Source: Shewanella livingstonensis (lineage in GTDB: Bacteria; Pseudomonadota; Gammaproteobacteria; Enterobacterales; Shewanellaceae). Taken from it: a stretch of 64,000 bases of DNA. Both the position numbers and the translations under genes were made by a program. The DNA is taken from NCBI RefSeq assembly GCF_003855395.1, contig NZ_CP034015.1, forward strand, positions 940,001 to 1,004,000. Direction: 5' to 3'. The number at the start of each line of letters is the position of its first letter. Positions within the stretch are counted from its first letter, which is position 1. The notes under the pieces are model-generated. The model saw only the letters and a list, made by a program, of their open reading frames with translations, ran no database searches and was not told the origin of the DNA. Below, in pieces: positions 54,357 to 63,719 of the stretch.

Positions 54357-55586
54357 TTAAAACAATACCCGTGCACGAATAGTACCTTCAATGGATTTAA
54401 GTTCTACTAAGGCTTCTTCTGCTTGATCTGAATCTACTTCCATTACCACATAACCAATTTCAGCTGTGGTTTGTAAGTATTGCGCGGCAATGTTAATGCC
54501 TTTTTCAGAAAACGCTTGGTTGATTTTAATCAACACGCCTGGACGATTTTGGTGAATGTGTAATAAGCGTGAAGTACCGCTATGTTGTGCTAAAGACACT
54601 TCAGGGAAATTAACTGCAGATAACGTCGAGCCGTTATCTGAGTATTTCACTAACTTACCAGCCACTTCAATACCAATATTCTCTTGTGCTTCTGCTGTAC
54701 TGCCACCAATGTGTGGCGTCAGTAATACATTATCTAAACCGCGTAACGGTGATACAAACTCATCATCATTTGACTTTGGTTCAACCGGGAATACGTCAAT
54801 TGCTGCACCCGCAATATGTTCAGACTTCAGCGCATGGGCTAAGTCGTCAATATCAACCACAGTTCCGCGTGAGGCATTGATAAAGAAACTGCCTTGACGC
54901 ATTTGAGCAAATTCAGCTTTTGCGAACATGTCTTTGGTTTGTGGCGTTTCAGGTACATGCAGACTGACAACATCTGCTTGGGCCAATAACTTGTCCATAG
55001 AGTGAACTTGTGAGGCGTTACCGAGTGGTAATTTATCTTCAATATCAAAGAAAATTACTCTCATGCCTAAGGTTTCAGCCAAAATGCCTAACTGAGTACC
55101 AATATGACCGTAACCAATGACGCCTAAGGTTTTACCACGGACTTCAACACTACCATTAGCGCTCTTTAACCAACCGCCGCGATGCGACATGGCATTGCGC
55201 TGTGGAATACCGCGCATCAACATGATGATTTCGCCAATCACGAGTTCAGCAACACTGCGAGTATTAGAGAACGGGGCGTTGAAGACCGGAATACCCAATT
55301 TTTCGGCAGCGGCTAAATCGACTTGATTGGTGCCAATACAAAAACAGCCAATCGCAACGAGCTTTTCTGCATGGTGCAATACTTCCGCAGTAAGCTGAGT
55401 GCGGGAGCGTAATCCAACAAAGTGAGCATCTCTGATTGACTCAAGTAAAGCCTCTTCGCCTAACGATGCTTTATGATATTCAATGTTGGTATAACCTGCA
55501 CGTTCTAATACATCAACCGCAGTTTGGTGGACGCCTTCCAACAGCAGGATTTTGATCTTATCCTTGTCAAGCGAGTGTTTCGCCAT
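54357..55586 (-). CDS. serA: D-3-phosphoglycerate dehydrogenase
   Basis: A 409-residue enzyme oxidising 3-phosphoglycerate to 3-phosphohydroxypyruvate in serine synthesis. Domains: an N-terminal substrate-binding half (~10-110), an NAD-binding Rossmann fold with GVIGYGHIGTQLG (~153-165), the catalytic Arg in NASRGTVVD (~238-246), the Glu in DVFPVEP and the His in LLTPHIGGSTAEA. A C-terminal ACT domain (~335-409) ends in ...RARVLF and mediates serine inhibition. The length matches the Escherichia coli enzyme (about 410). Confidence 0.95.
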   Translation of the reverse strand: MAKHSLDKDKIKILLLEGVHQTAVDVLERAGYTNIEYHKASLGEEALLESIRDAHFVGLRSRTQLTAEVLHHAEKLVAIGCFCIGTNQVDLAAAEKLGIPVFNAPFSNTRSVAELVIGEIIMLMRGIPQRNAMSHRGGWLKSANGSVEVRGKTLGVIGYGHIGTQLGILAETLGMRVIFFDIEDKLPLGNASQVHSMDKLLAQADVVSLHVPETPQTKDMFAKAEFAQMRQGSFFINASRGTVVDIDDLAHALKSEHIAGAAIDVFPVEPKSNDDEFVSPLRGLDNVLLTPHIGGSTAEAQENIGIEVAGKLVKYSDNGSTLSAVNFPEVSLAQHSGTSRLLHIHQNRPGVLIKINQAFSEKGINIAAQYLQTTAEIGYVVMEVDSDQAEEALVELKSIEGTIRARVLF

Positions 55587-55778
55587 GATATGGGTACCCT
55601 CTTATCATTAAATGGTGCTTATGCGAATGCTTATACTAATGCATTCGCCAATAGTTATGATATAAATGCGGACTTCCGACGCAATGCCAAAGTAGCACTT
55701 TTTTTAAGGCTTGTGGAGGGCTAGATGGCTGAAGTAATATTTTAAATTGAGAACAATATAGTAGATGAGGAGTTTAGG

Positions 55779-56399
55779 ATGCAAAAACGCGTAATATGGA
55801 TGGCAATCTACTTGTTGGTATTGCTGTGGTCAGTCAGTAATCCCAAAGATATGTTCACTTGGTGGCTAGAGGCTATTCCAGCATTAATTGCATTACCCAT
55901 TTTATTTTTTAGTCGCAAAAACTTTCCACTAACCACATTAGCTTATGCACTTATTTTAGTGCATTGCTGTGTGCTTTTTGTGGGCGCTCGTTATACCTAT
56001 GCTGAAGTACCGTTATTTGATTGGTTAGCACAGGTGATGGGCAGTGAGCGCAATAATTACGATAAAGTGGGTCATTTTGCCCAAGGGTTTATTCCTGTGA
56101 TATTGGCTCGCGAGATTTTTATCCGTCAGCAAGTCATGCAAATAGGTGCATGGTGTCAATTTTTAGCCGTTTGTTTTGTATTAGCTTTTTCGGCATTTTA
56201 TGAGCTGATTGAGTGGTGGGTCGCGGTCGCTTCAGGCGAAAATGCTGAAGCCTTTTTAGGCACTCAAGGTTATGTATGGGATACCCAATCTGATATGTTT
56301 TTAGCCTTAATTGGTGGAGTCTGTGGCATATTGTTGCTGTCGAAGCTTCATAATAAACAAATCGCCGCCAAAATGTCTCCTAAGCATGCGTCGGTATGA
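55779..56399 (+). CDS. DUF2238 (YjdF-family) membrane protein
   Basis: A 206-residue inner-membrane protein with about five to six hydrophobic segments. The YDKVGHFAQGFIPVILARE stretch (~94-112) and the EWWVAVASGENAEAFLGTQGYVWDTQSDM region (~146-174 as a block) are characteristic of the YjdF/DUF2238 family. The biochemical function is not established to my knowledge. It stands alone downstream of divergent serA. Confidence 0.88.
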   Translation: MQKRVIWMAIYLLVLLWSVSNPKDMFTWWLEAIPALIALPILFFSRKNFPLTTLAYALILVHCCVLFVGARYTYAEVPLFDWLAQVMGSERNNYDKVGHFAQGFIPVILAREIFIRQQVMQIGAWCQFLAVCFVLAFSAFYELIEWWVAVASGENAEAFLGTQGYVWDTQSDMFLALIGGVCGILLLSKLHNKQIAAKMSPKHASV

Positions 56400-56520
56400 C
56401 GCAGTTCGCAGAGTCTCTGGTGACAGAAAAGGTGTTATAAAATAGATTAACTTGGCCGCCTGTCTTGAGCAGTTATTGATGATGTTGAGCGATGTAAAGT
56501 ATGAGCTTAGCCGAAGTAAA

Positions 56521-56813
56521 TTAAGGCCAGTTGATTTTTTGGTTGAATTTTTATTCGAAAAAAACGGCTTACTTGAGGTGAGTGGATTGCAGCTAGTAAT
56601 CTTAGCGACTATTTACTGGCAAAGATAACCTCAACAAAGAGTAAGCCGTTTTTAGCCGAACACTTTGGGCAGTGTTTGTTGATAATGGCGACTGTGTTAC
56701 CAGCTTTTTATGTTGAATAACGACACGGTAAAGTCTCTGCCTTGTAGCTTTGTGTTTTAGTAATGACCAACAATTTGCTGTAAAAATAACCTTCAAAGAT
56801 CAACAAACCCTAA
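56521..56813. mobile_element. Miniature inverted-repeat element, degenerate copy 2
   Basis: A 293-bp relative of the element at 40657-40925. The ends have decayed (TTAAGGCCAGTTGATTTTTT at 56521-56540 against AAAGATCAACAAACCCTAA at 56795-56813). Interior blocks are conserved: GGTTGAATTT, AACAAAGAGTAA, TTTTTAGCCGAAC and AAAGTCTCTGCCTTGTA. The internal stem AAAAACGGCTTAC (56560-56572) with GTAAGCCGTTTTT (56641-56653) is intact, although its bases differ from copy 1 at two pairs on both sides. The copy has no gene of its own. Confidence 0.8.
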
Positions 56814-57186
56814 TACTTAAGTTTGTCCAAAGTCAGTCAAAGTAACTATTCATACTTTAGGCTTACACAATAGCCATAACAACTAGCAATTTTTTACTAT
56901 GCTTGCTGTATAGAAGGTTTTTATTACAAGAATCGTTATTGAACGTTACCGATTAACCGCGATGAGCTCATGTTTCGGTTTATTGTTTTTTCGGTTATTG
57001 GCTTTGTAGTATAAAACGATTAAATAACCATCAAAAAAAGTACTTTAATATTATAAAATAAAAGTAAACGACCTGCTCTGCCTAGTTCTAAAGGCTAGTA
57101 AACGTATTTTATTTACGTATAGTATGTAGTCTAAGGATGTGCTCAAGGTATGTTGAGCAATAACGTACTTTTCAGGGAGAAGAGTG
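56814..57186. other. Gene-free leader of the LuxR-type regulator gene
   Basis: About 373 bp of AT-rich sequence between the miniature element and the regulator gene. A ribosome-binding site (CAGGGAGAAGAG, 57173-57184) precedes ATG 57187. No terminator, RNA gene or operator could be defined. Confidence 0.5.
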
Positions 57187-57855
57187 ATGAGTTCAAATAT
57201 TGATGAATTGGTGTTTTTGCACCAAATCGCAGCACCTTGCCATTTAGCTATTTTGGCTGAATCTATCGGGTTAAAAACACGCATTGTAAAACATGCAGCT
57301 GAGCTTGAGTTAGACAAAAAATCTAATAACTTTTACCTTGTTTCACAAAAAGGCGCGGCTTTAGACAGTAAAGGTATTCCTCTGCTGGTATCGCGTTTAG
57401 TGGGACATGTCCCTGTTGCATTATACCAAGTTGAACGAGGATCGCTCGATCAAGAATCAGCATTACTCCTAGGCGTGCGTGGTTTGTTATACAGCGATCA
57501 ACGCATGGATTTAATGTTGACGGGTCTACGCAAAATGGTTGCCGACGAATTGTGGTACGACCGCCCACTGATCAGTAAAATTTTTAGACGTTTAGTTCAA
57601 CAGTTAGACACTAGTACTGAAATTCCTGCCGATACCGTCGCTATTATTCAAAGATTAACTAGTCGAGAAAGAACCATTATTCAGCTTGTTTCTAGTGGTG
57701 CGCGCAACAAAGAAATTGCTCAGCGTTTGTGCATTAGTGAACATACCGTGAAAGCGCACATCTCCTCTATTTTCCGTAAAACAGAATCTCGCAACCGGGT
57801 TGAGTTATTACGTTGGGCACAAACCTATCAAAGCCACAGTGAACTAGTGAGTTAA
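57187..57855 (+). CDS. CsgD/VpsT-like LuxR-family transcriptional regulator
   Basis: A 222-residue regulator from ATG 57187; a GTG three bases earlier is in frame but the spacing favours the ATG. The N-terminal ~130 residues resemble the receiver-like domain of CsgD/VpsT (VPVALYQVERGSLDQES; LLGVRGLLYSDQRMDLM) and lack an obvious phosphorylation pocket. A GxLW-type segment reads ADELWYDRPLI (W123-R126). The C-terminal LuxR helix-turn-helix (~148-213) is LTSRERTIIQLVSSGARNKEIA as a block, with EHTVKAHISSIFRKT. CsgD and VpsT control biofilm matrix genes and VpsT binds c-di-GMP through W[FLM][TS]R. Here WYDR deviates. The target is unknown. Confidence 0.82.
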   Translation: MSSNIDELVFLHQIAAPCHLAILAESIGLKTRIVKHAAELELDKKSNNFYLVSQKGAALDSKGIPLLVSRLVGHVPVALYQVERGSLDQESALLLGVRGLLYSDQRMDLMLTGLRKMVADELWYDRPLISKIFRRLVQQLDTSTEIPADTVAIIQRLTSRERTIIQLVSSGARNKEIAQRLCISEHTVKAHISSIFRKTESRNRVELLRWAQTYQSHSELVS

Positions 57856-57999
57856 TCTGCTGGTAGATTATTGATTAATGATAATAGGAGCTTAGGCTCC
57901 TTTTTAATGGGTTGGTGCTATCAATCGTGTTTACCTTTTAAAAGCTTAAGCTAATCAGTACACTGAGTTTTCTAATAATGATAATGATGGATATTAATA

Positions 58000-58437
58000 A
58001 TGAGTATTTGGTTTAAGACTGTCACTTTAGAAGATTGTGCTCGTTTAGATACAGGGATGCATGGTAAGGGCACTTTAATGCAAACATTGGGCATTAAAAT
58101 TACTGAGATTGGTGATGATTATATGGTTGCCACCATGCCTGCTAATCCAGCGATACATAATCCATTAGGGATTGTTCATGGTGGTGCCAATGTTGCTTTA
58201 GCGGAAACTGTCGCCAGTTATGCGGCTAATTTTGTGGTCGATTTTACCCGCTACTATTGTGTCGGCCAAGAAATCAATGCCAATCATTTAAAAGCCTCGC
58301 GTAATGGTGAATTGACCGCAACAGCAAAACCGGTACATATTGGCAAACGCAGCTCAGTGTGGGAAATTTTGGTGCGTAATAGTGCTGGCGAACTTTGTTG
58401 TATTTCAAGAATGACCGCTGCAGTGGTAGAGCGATAA
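58000..58437 (+). CDS. Hotdog-fold thioesterase, PaaI/DUF4442-like
   Basis: A 145-residue hotdog protein. The IHNPLGIVHGGANVALAETVASYAANF block (~47-73), with HGG and a catalytic Glu in LAETVAS, is typical of PaaI-type acyl-CoA thioesterases. The later GQEINANHLKASR (~89-101) fits as well. Family members hydrolyse aryl- or acyl-CoA thioesters. The substrate is not predictable. It stands alone. Confidence 0.9.
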   Translation: MSIWFKTVTLEDCARLDTGMHGKGTLMQTLGIKITEIGDDYMVATMPANPAIHNPLGIVHGGANVALAETVASYAANFVVDFTRYYCVGQEINANHLKASRNGELTATAKPVHIGKRSSVWEILVRNSAGELCCISRMTAAVVER

Positions 58438-58623
58438 GCTATAGTTAATCTGTTGGAGTTCAATGTTGAACTTTGCTATCGATAAACTCTATGTAGAGGT
58501 GGCATCACCTATTTAGTCATTGCGAATAAGCCTTGATGCTGTGTTCCAGCAGAGCACACATTGTCGAGTCATTGTGTTAATAGCCAGATATCGTTATTCA
58601 ACACATTAATTATAGGAAAATCT

Positions 58624-58866
58624 ATGGATAACATTAACATCTGGGAATGGGTTGGTTACTTGGCTTCGGTCGTTGTTGCTATTTCACTGATGATGGCTAA
58701 CATCAAAAAATTACGCTGGTGGAACTTAATTGGTGCCGGCTTATTTGTGGCTTATGGTTTGGCTATTGATGCGATTCCTGTTGCATTGGTTAACTTTTTT
58801 ATTGTATTAATTGATGCCTATTATTTAGTTAAGTTATACCGCGAGCCGACCCCTCCAGAAAAATAA
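58624..58866 (+). CDS. Small YgjV-like inner-membrane protein
   Basis: An 80-residue protein from ATG 58624 (GGAAAA upstream). Three hydrophobic stretches (~9-23, ~35-50, ~52-72) and the segment WVGYLASVVVAISLMMANIKKLRWWNLIGA resemble YgjV-type small membrane proteins. The function is unknown. An earlier start at 58561 is possible, but the ribosome-binding site favours this one. Confidence 0.7.
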   Translation: MDNINIWEWVGYLASVVVAISLMMANIKKLRWWNLIGAGLFVAYGLAIDAIPVALVNFFIVLIDAYYLVKLYREPTPPEK

Positions 58867-59208
58867 TAAATCTTTTAGCGGGTTAATAAATCTATTTATT
58901 GATAAAGTCAAAATGAAAATTTTGGCTTTTTTATGGCCTACTGTAGATCTAAACACTTGGCATTAATTGATTTAGTCAACCCCCAGATTTTTAATCTATT
59001 TTTACGGTTTTAACTATCTATTTTAATCGCTTTAGTTAATGTCGACAGACTTCTATTATGTGTCTATCAGATGCTGATTTTGAATAGGAGTTTTCATTAT
59101 GGCAACAGTTTATGACTTAATTGAACAGTGGTTAGTCGATCGCGGATAAGATAATAATTAATTAATATGATGACTTATTTAGCTAAAGTTGCACAACGGT
59201 AGCTGATG
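58867..59208. other. Gene-free region with a 16-codon mini frame
   Basis: About 340 bp. A 16-codon frame at 59099-59149 has a proper AGGAG ribosome-binding site (~59090), but it is very short and unlike the catalase frame that follows, so I do not call it. The rest is AT-rich. Confidence 0.45.
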
Positions 59209-59670
59209 ATCAAAAATTCATTATCTGTCGATTAAAATGGGTAGGCTTGAGTTTACTCGTTTACCGCAAAATAACTTTGCCAAAGTTGAGCAAGTGACAC
59301 TAGCTATGAATTTAGTACTAGGAGTGGGGGAGTCGCCAGACAACGCTCTGTATACGGGGTTATTTTCATACGCTGAAGCGCAGCGTTGTCGTATTGAGAG
59401 CGACTATATCAGTTGTTGGTTAACGTTCCATATGGCGCTAAGATAAATAACTCTCAGCGTGCAGGTGCGATGGTAAGAACGCAATATCCTTATTAAGGGA
59501 GTTTAACGGCGCGATACTTGTGTAAACTATAATCCAAATAGTGTGGCCACATTAACTGAGAACATCTGTTTTTAACCGTCGCTGCAGCGTTTAGAAGATG
59601 AAACTGCAGGTTATAGTTGCTATAATCAAGACGACTATACTTAAGCGGGCGTAGATTATTAAATATGCAT
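59209..59670 (+). pseudogene. Decayed catalase gene fragment (monofunctional heme catalase)
   Basis: The segment around 59212-59380 reads YLSIKMGRLEFTRLPQNNF then AKVEQVTLAMNLVLGVGESP and ALYTGLFSYAEAQR, which is the heme catalase core just after the proximal site. Frameshifts then break the frame: VNVPYGAKINNSQRAGAMVR (~59421-59480) lies in another frame, VNYNPNSVATLTE (~59524-59562) in a third, and AGYSCYNQDDYT (~59607-59642) fits the catalase C-terminal region. No heme His or N-terminal part is present. It is a remnant of a full-length gene, with no intact copy in the window. Confidence 0.72.
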
Positions 59671-59886
59671 TAGCAAAGTAATTGTCATTAAGCGAAGTCA
59701 TAGCGGTTTTTTTATGGATTAACATCATCACCTATCAATTAGCGTTTTCGTAAAACAGAAAGATATTGGTTATCTTCCTGTTTTACAATCAATTACATAT
59801 TGTTGGAATCGTGTTCGTATAATGCTTTGTTATAGCTGTGTAGATTTTTATTATAGCTGTTTAGATCTGTGTCATAGCCATTAAAT

Positions 59887-61368
59887 TTACCAGTAGATAG
59901 GTGCTTTTAAAGCACTTTTACGTGACTGCTCCATGGCAAACAGTAAACTGGTTTCTTTATTGTCTAACCAGGTTTCAATGTTAAGTTGATGCCGTTCACT
60001 AAGTAGCCTTAATATTTTATAGGCCGATAGCGTACTAATCCCCAAAGCTAAGTCTTGCCAAGGCGCCCGAAAAGCTTCGCGCTTTTTAGCAGGATACATT
60101 TCTCCATAAGCAAACCCAACCAAGATACTTTCGTCCAGAGCATTAGCAACATGTTGGTAATCTCCGCTGTCCATTTTTGCTGTAATAGGCATTAATTTGC
60201 CAATACGCTTCCATGACGATTGTTGTAACTGATTGGCAAATAAACCCAATTCTGGATAGTTATCTAATTTATGTTGGCCATTTTCAGTCGTTAATAATAA
60301 ATCGACTAAGGTTAATTGTAATTGACCATATTCAGGTTGTTGCCATATCGACATTAATTGGGTTGAAATTGACATTGAGTTGATATGGTTTTCTAGTTGT
60401 TGGCAAACGAGAGGTTTATCGTTGATGTTAGCCAACATTTTTGCGCCATCTTGCAGCAATAAACAACAGCTTTGTAATGGACCAACAAATTCCAGCGCAC
60501 GCTCAAGGTGATCGAATAATAGGCTTGTTTGCTGATTGAGTAGTCCAAATTGATTTAAGCTGAGCCTTAGCAAGCGCACACAACGGCGTAATTCACCCCA
60601 TAATGCTGATTGTTGATCTATATCATTAGAAGTCGTTAATATATTTTCAATTAATTGCCAGCGCTCAAGGCCAGTTTCTAATAAGGTACTTAAGGCTTGT
60701 GGTAAATTATTATTTTTTGGCAAACCGACATAATCAATATGTTCGATTGAGAAAGGCTTTGATTTACCGGCTAATTGATAGCCGCGTTGAGCTTTACTGG
60801 CCTTGCCTAAGCGAAACGGCACTGATATGGCCACTTGCATTGCTAATTGTATTAAGGCTGAAGTATCACCTGCGAGTAATTCGAATTCTAGCTCGCATAT
60901 GGGGTCAACGTTATCTTGAGCGATAATTTCACCGACATCTAATGCAACCTCAATAAGACTATCATTGAGATATATATGCCAAGTTTGACGCTCAAAATTA
61001 GTTTCAAAAATACATGTTAATGATGTTGATACCCTGTCGAGATCATTTGCTGTTGGCCAAATTTCTTTAGGGAAACGTGACAAGATCGGTGTTTTTTGAT
61101 TAATGCTAACATTATATTCGGGACGTGAATGGATCCCTCCAACTACCCGGCCTGCCGTTTTTATGGTCTGTTCGAGTTGGTTGTCAAAACCTCTTACACG
61201 TAAGCCCATATCCCAACGACGTAGTTGTAAATCGTCGGTATCGAAATATCCGTTGGTGAGTTTTTTCAGCCCTTGAGGGGTCGAATTAGGGTGTTCATTC
61301 AATATTTTTATCAATAAATCATGGTGTTGTGGTTGAATGAATAGTTTTAACTCTATTTCTGCGTCCAT
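59887..61368 (-). CDS. CYTH and CHAD domain protein (YgiF-like inorganic triphosphatase)
   Basis: A 493-residue protein. The N-terminal CYTH domain (~1-200) starts DAEIELKLFI with the ExExK triphosphate/metal motif, and residues such as GLRVRGF (~76-82) match the CYTH tunnel. The C-terminal ~250 residues are helical and His/Arg-containing, as in CHAD domains, which bind polyphosphate. Escherichia coli YgiF is a tripolyphosphatase. It stands beside a divergent phosphate transport pair, which fits phosphate metabolism. Confidence 0.87.
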   Translation of the reverse strand: MDAEIELKLFIQPQHHDLLIKILNEHPNSTPQGLKKLTNGYFDTDDLQLRRWDMGLRVRGFDNQLEQTIKTAGRVVGGIHSRPEYNVSINQKTPILSRFPKEIWPTANDLDRVSTSLTCIFETNFERQTWHIYLNDSLIEVALDVGEIIAQDNVDPICELEFELLAGDTSALIQLAMQVAISVPFRLGKASKAQRGYQLAGKSKPFSIEHIDYVGLPKNNNLPQALSTLLETGLERWQLIENILTTSNDIDQQSALWGELRRCVRLLRLSLNQFGLLNQQTSLLFDHLERALEFVGPLQSCCLLLQDGAKMLANINDKPLVCQQLENHINSMSISTQLMSIWQQPEYGQLQLTLVDLLLTTENGQHKLDNYPELGLFANQLQQSSWKRIGKLMPITAKMDSGDYQHVANALDESILVGFAYGEMYPAKKREAFRAPWQDLALGISTLSAYKILRLLSERHQLNIETWLDNKETSLLFAMEQSRKSALKAPIYW

Positions 61369-61604
61369 TGACTTTATGTTTGCCTTGTCATTAAATATTC
61401 ACTAATGCGTCACATTATCTTCATAATGTCATATTGTTGTAATAAAAATCTCTTAGGATAGCGTTGCTCGCATCATATATACTGATCCACGATAGCAGAG
61501 AAACTGTCGTACGAAATTAAAAAACACAGTTTCATTATGCGGACGCTTGGGTTAACATGCGCCCGCTTTTTCCAAACTGGAATTTATTAAATAGGTAAAC
61601 GGCA
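61369..61604. other. Divergent promoter region between the CYTH-CHAD gene and the Pit operon
   Basis: 236 bp shared by divergent genes. No Pho box was confidently recognised, although TGTCAT (~61425) resembles a half-site. No terminator is seen. Confidence 0.4.
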
Positions 61605-62285
61605 ATGCCAGTAAACTCTATTTTAGGTGTGTTTGCAAAATCACCTCTTAAGCCTTTAGAACAGCATATCGACAAAGTACATGAGTGTGCATCACTTCTT
61701 GTTCCTTTCTTTGACGCAACCAACTCAGGTGACTGGGATGAAGCGATAAAGATACGCAAACAAATTAGTTTGTTGGAAAAAGACGCTGACTCGCTCAAAC
61801 GTGAAATTCGCCTGACTCTTCCTGGTGGATTGTTTATGCCTGTCGAGCGGACTGACTTGCTTGAGTTATTAACTCAACAAGACAAAATCGCTAACAAGGC
61901 AAAAGATATCTCTGGCCGTATTATTGGCCGTCAGTTAGTCCTTCCTCAGCCTATGCAAGTTGCCTTTGGTGCTTATCTAAAACGTTGTTTAGATGCAGTA
62001 TCACTTGCCAAGCGGGCTATTAACGAACTCGATGATTTACTCGAAACCGGTTTCCGTGGTCGTGAAGTTGAGTTAGTTGCCAAAATGATTAATGAATTAG
62101 ATCTCATCGAAGAAGATTCTGATGATTTACAAATTCAAGTGCGTCGTCAGTTGTATGCATTAGAATCTGAATTGAATCCGATTGATGTGATGTTCATGTA
62201 TAAAATTATCGAATGGGTTGGAGGTTTAGCAGATATTGCTGAGCGTGTCGGTTCCCGCCTAGAGCTGATGCTAGCTCGTAACTAA
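61605..62285 (+). CDS. DUF47/PhoU-like phosphate transport regulator (TIGR00153)
   Basis: A 226-residue, mostly helical protein of the DUF47 family (PhoU-like), with conserved Asp/Glu-rich metal-binding sections (LLEKDADSLKREIRL; NELDLIEEDSDDLQ). It lies 25 bp upstream of a Pit-type transporter gene, as in many bacteria, where it probably modulates that carrier. The length is standard. Confidence 0.9.
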   Translation: MPVNSILGVFAKSPLKPLEQHIDKVHECASLLVPFFDATNSGDWDEAIKIRKQISLLEKDADSLKREIRLTLPGGLFMPVERTDLLELLTQQDKIANKAKDISGRIIGRQLVLPQPMQVAFGAYLKRCLDAVSLAKRAINELDDLLETGFRGREVELVAKMINELDLIEEDSDDLQIQVRRQLYALESELNPIDVMFMYKIIEWVGGLADIAERVGSRLELMLARN

Positions 62286-62310
62286 TCACAAAGGTTATCA
62301 AGGAAACAAC

Positions 62311-63579
62311 ATGGTTGATGTATTAGTCACCAACGGCCCTACGCTTATTATGATAGCGGCTGCATTTGGATTTTTGATGGCATGGGGTATTGGTGCAAAC
62401 GACGTAGCCAATGCAATGGGAACCTCTGTAGGTTCTAATGCCATTACCATTAAACAAGCGATTATTATTGCAATGATCTTTGAATTCGCCGGTGCGTTTT
62501 TAGCCGGTGGTGAAGTCACGAGTACCATTCGTAAAGGTATTATCGACGCGAGTTACTTTACAGATGTCCCTGAATTGTTGGTATACGGCATGATTGCCTC
62601 ATTACTCGCTGCAGGTATTTGGTTAGTGGTTGCCTCAGCGTTAGGCTGGCCGGTTTCGACAACACATTCAATTATTGGTGCTATTGTCGGTTTCGCTGCA
62701 GTGGGTGTCAGTGCAGATGCAGTTGAATGGGGTAAAGTTGGCGGTATTATTGGCTCTTGGGTAATAACTCCGGCCATTTCGGGCTTTATTGCTTTTATCA
62801 TTTTTCAAAGTGTACAAAAGCTAATTTTTAACACCGATGATCCGTTAGCGAGCGCGAAGCGTTATGTGCCTTTTTACATGGCATTGGCCGGTTTTGTAAT
62901 GTCACTTGTGACCATTACTAAAGGCTTATCACATGTGGGTATAAACTTTTCAACAATTGAAGCTTATTTTTTAGCGGCAGTTGTCGCTACCGTAGTCGGT
63001 CTTCTAGGTAAAGTAGCCATTAGTCGTTTAAAAATGAGCGACAAAGCTGACATAAAAACCCAATATGGTAACGTTGAAAAAGTCTTTGCCATATTGATGG
63101 TTGTGACAGCGTGTTGTATGGCATTTGCCCATGGATCAAACGATGTTGCCAATGCTATTGGTCCTTTAGCTGCTGTAGTCTCAGTAGTTGAAAGTGGCGG
63201 TGTTATTGGTGCTCAAGCGGTTCTAGCATGGTGGATTTTACCACTTGGTGCTGTTGGTATTGTGATGGGTTTGGCTATTTTCGGTCAGCGCGTGATGCAA
63301 ACCATTGGTAAGAACATTACTCATTTAACGCCAAGTCGCGGCTTTGCTGCTGAATTAGCTGCCGCATCGACCGTAGTTATTGCTTCTGGTACCGGTTTAC
63401 CTATCTCGACTACGCAAACTTTAGTGGGTGCTGTGTTAGGTGTGGGTATGGCACGTGGTATTGCAGCAATCAATATTGGTGTAGTGCGTAACATTGTTGT
63501 GTCTTGGGTTATTACCCTGCCAGCAGGTGCCGCATTGTCTATTTTGTTCTTCTTCATTATCAAAAATATCTTCAGTTAA
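62311..63579 (+). CDS. Pit-family inorganic phosphate transporter
   Basis: A 422-residue membrane protein with about ten helices. The family-defining repeats occur twice: GIGANDVANAMGTSVGS (~27-43) and GSNDVANAIGPLAAV (~275-289), each with STTHS or STTQT-like motifs (TGWPVSTTHSIIGA-like at ~112 and GLPISTTQTLVGA at ~370). Pit carriers move metal phosphate with protons, at low affinity. It follows the DUF47 gene and probably shares its transcript. Confidence 0.93.
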   Translation: MVDVLVTNGPTLIMIAAAFGFLMAWGIGANDVANAMGTSVGSNAITIKQAIIIAMIFEFAGAFLAGGEVTSTIRKGIIDASYFTDVPELLVYGMIASLLAAGIWLVVASALGWPVSTTHSIIGAIVGFAAVGVSADAVEWGKVGGIIGSWVITPAISGFIAFIIFQSVQKLIFNTDDPLASAKRYVPFYMALAGFVMSLVTITKGLSHVGINFSTIEAYFLAAVVATVVGLLGKVAISRLKMSDKADIKTQYGNVEKVFAILMVVTACCMAFAHGSNDVANAIGPLAAVVSVVESGGVIGAQAVLAWWILPLGAVGIVMGLAIFGQRVMQTIGKNITHLTPSRGFAAELAAASTVVIASGTGLPISTTQTLVGAVLGVGMARGIAAINIGVVRNIVVSWVITLPAGAALSILFFFIIKNIFS

Positions 63580-63632
63580 TTTAACGAAGACGTGATGAAG
63601 TATTAGCAAAAGTGTGAATGCTGAATGTATTT

Positions 63633-63660
63633 AAGAAGGAAGTCATATGACTTCCTTCTT
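63633..63660 (+). terminator. Terminator-like perfect palindrome after the Pit gene
   Basis: A perfect 28-base palindrome, 14 bp per arm (each arm AAGAAGGAAGTCAT), 53 bp after the stop. The T-tract behind it is short, so termination is probable but not certain. Confidence 0.7.
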
Positions 63661-63719
63661 GCATTTCGAGCATTTAATAAATAGCATGACAATAAGTTTT
63701 CTGAGTTTGGATAAATACC

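Noticed and set aside
59099..59149. 16-codon frame with an AGGAG ribosome-binding site
   Set aside because: It is too short to call, with no homology and no continuation into the catalase remnant in the same frame.
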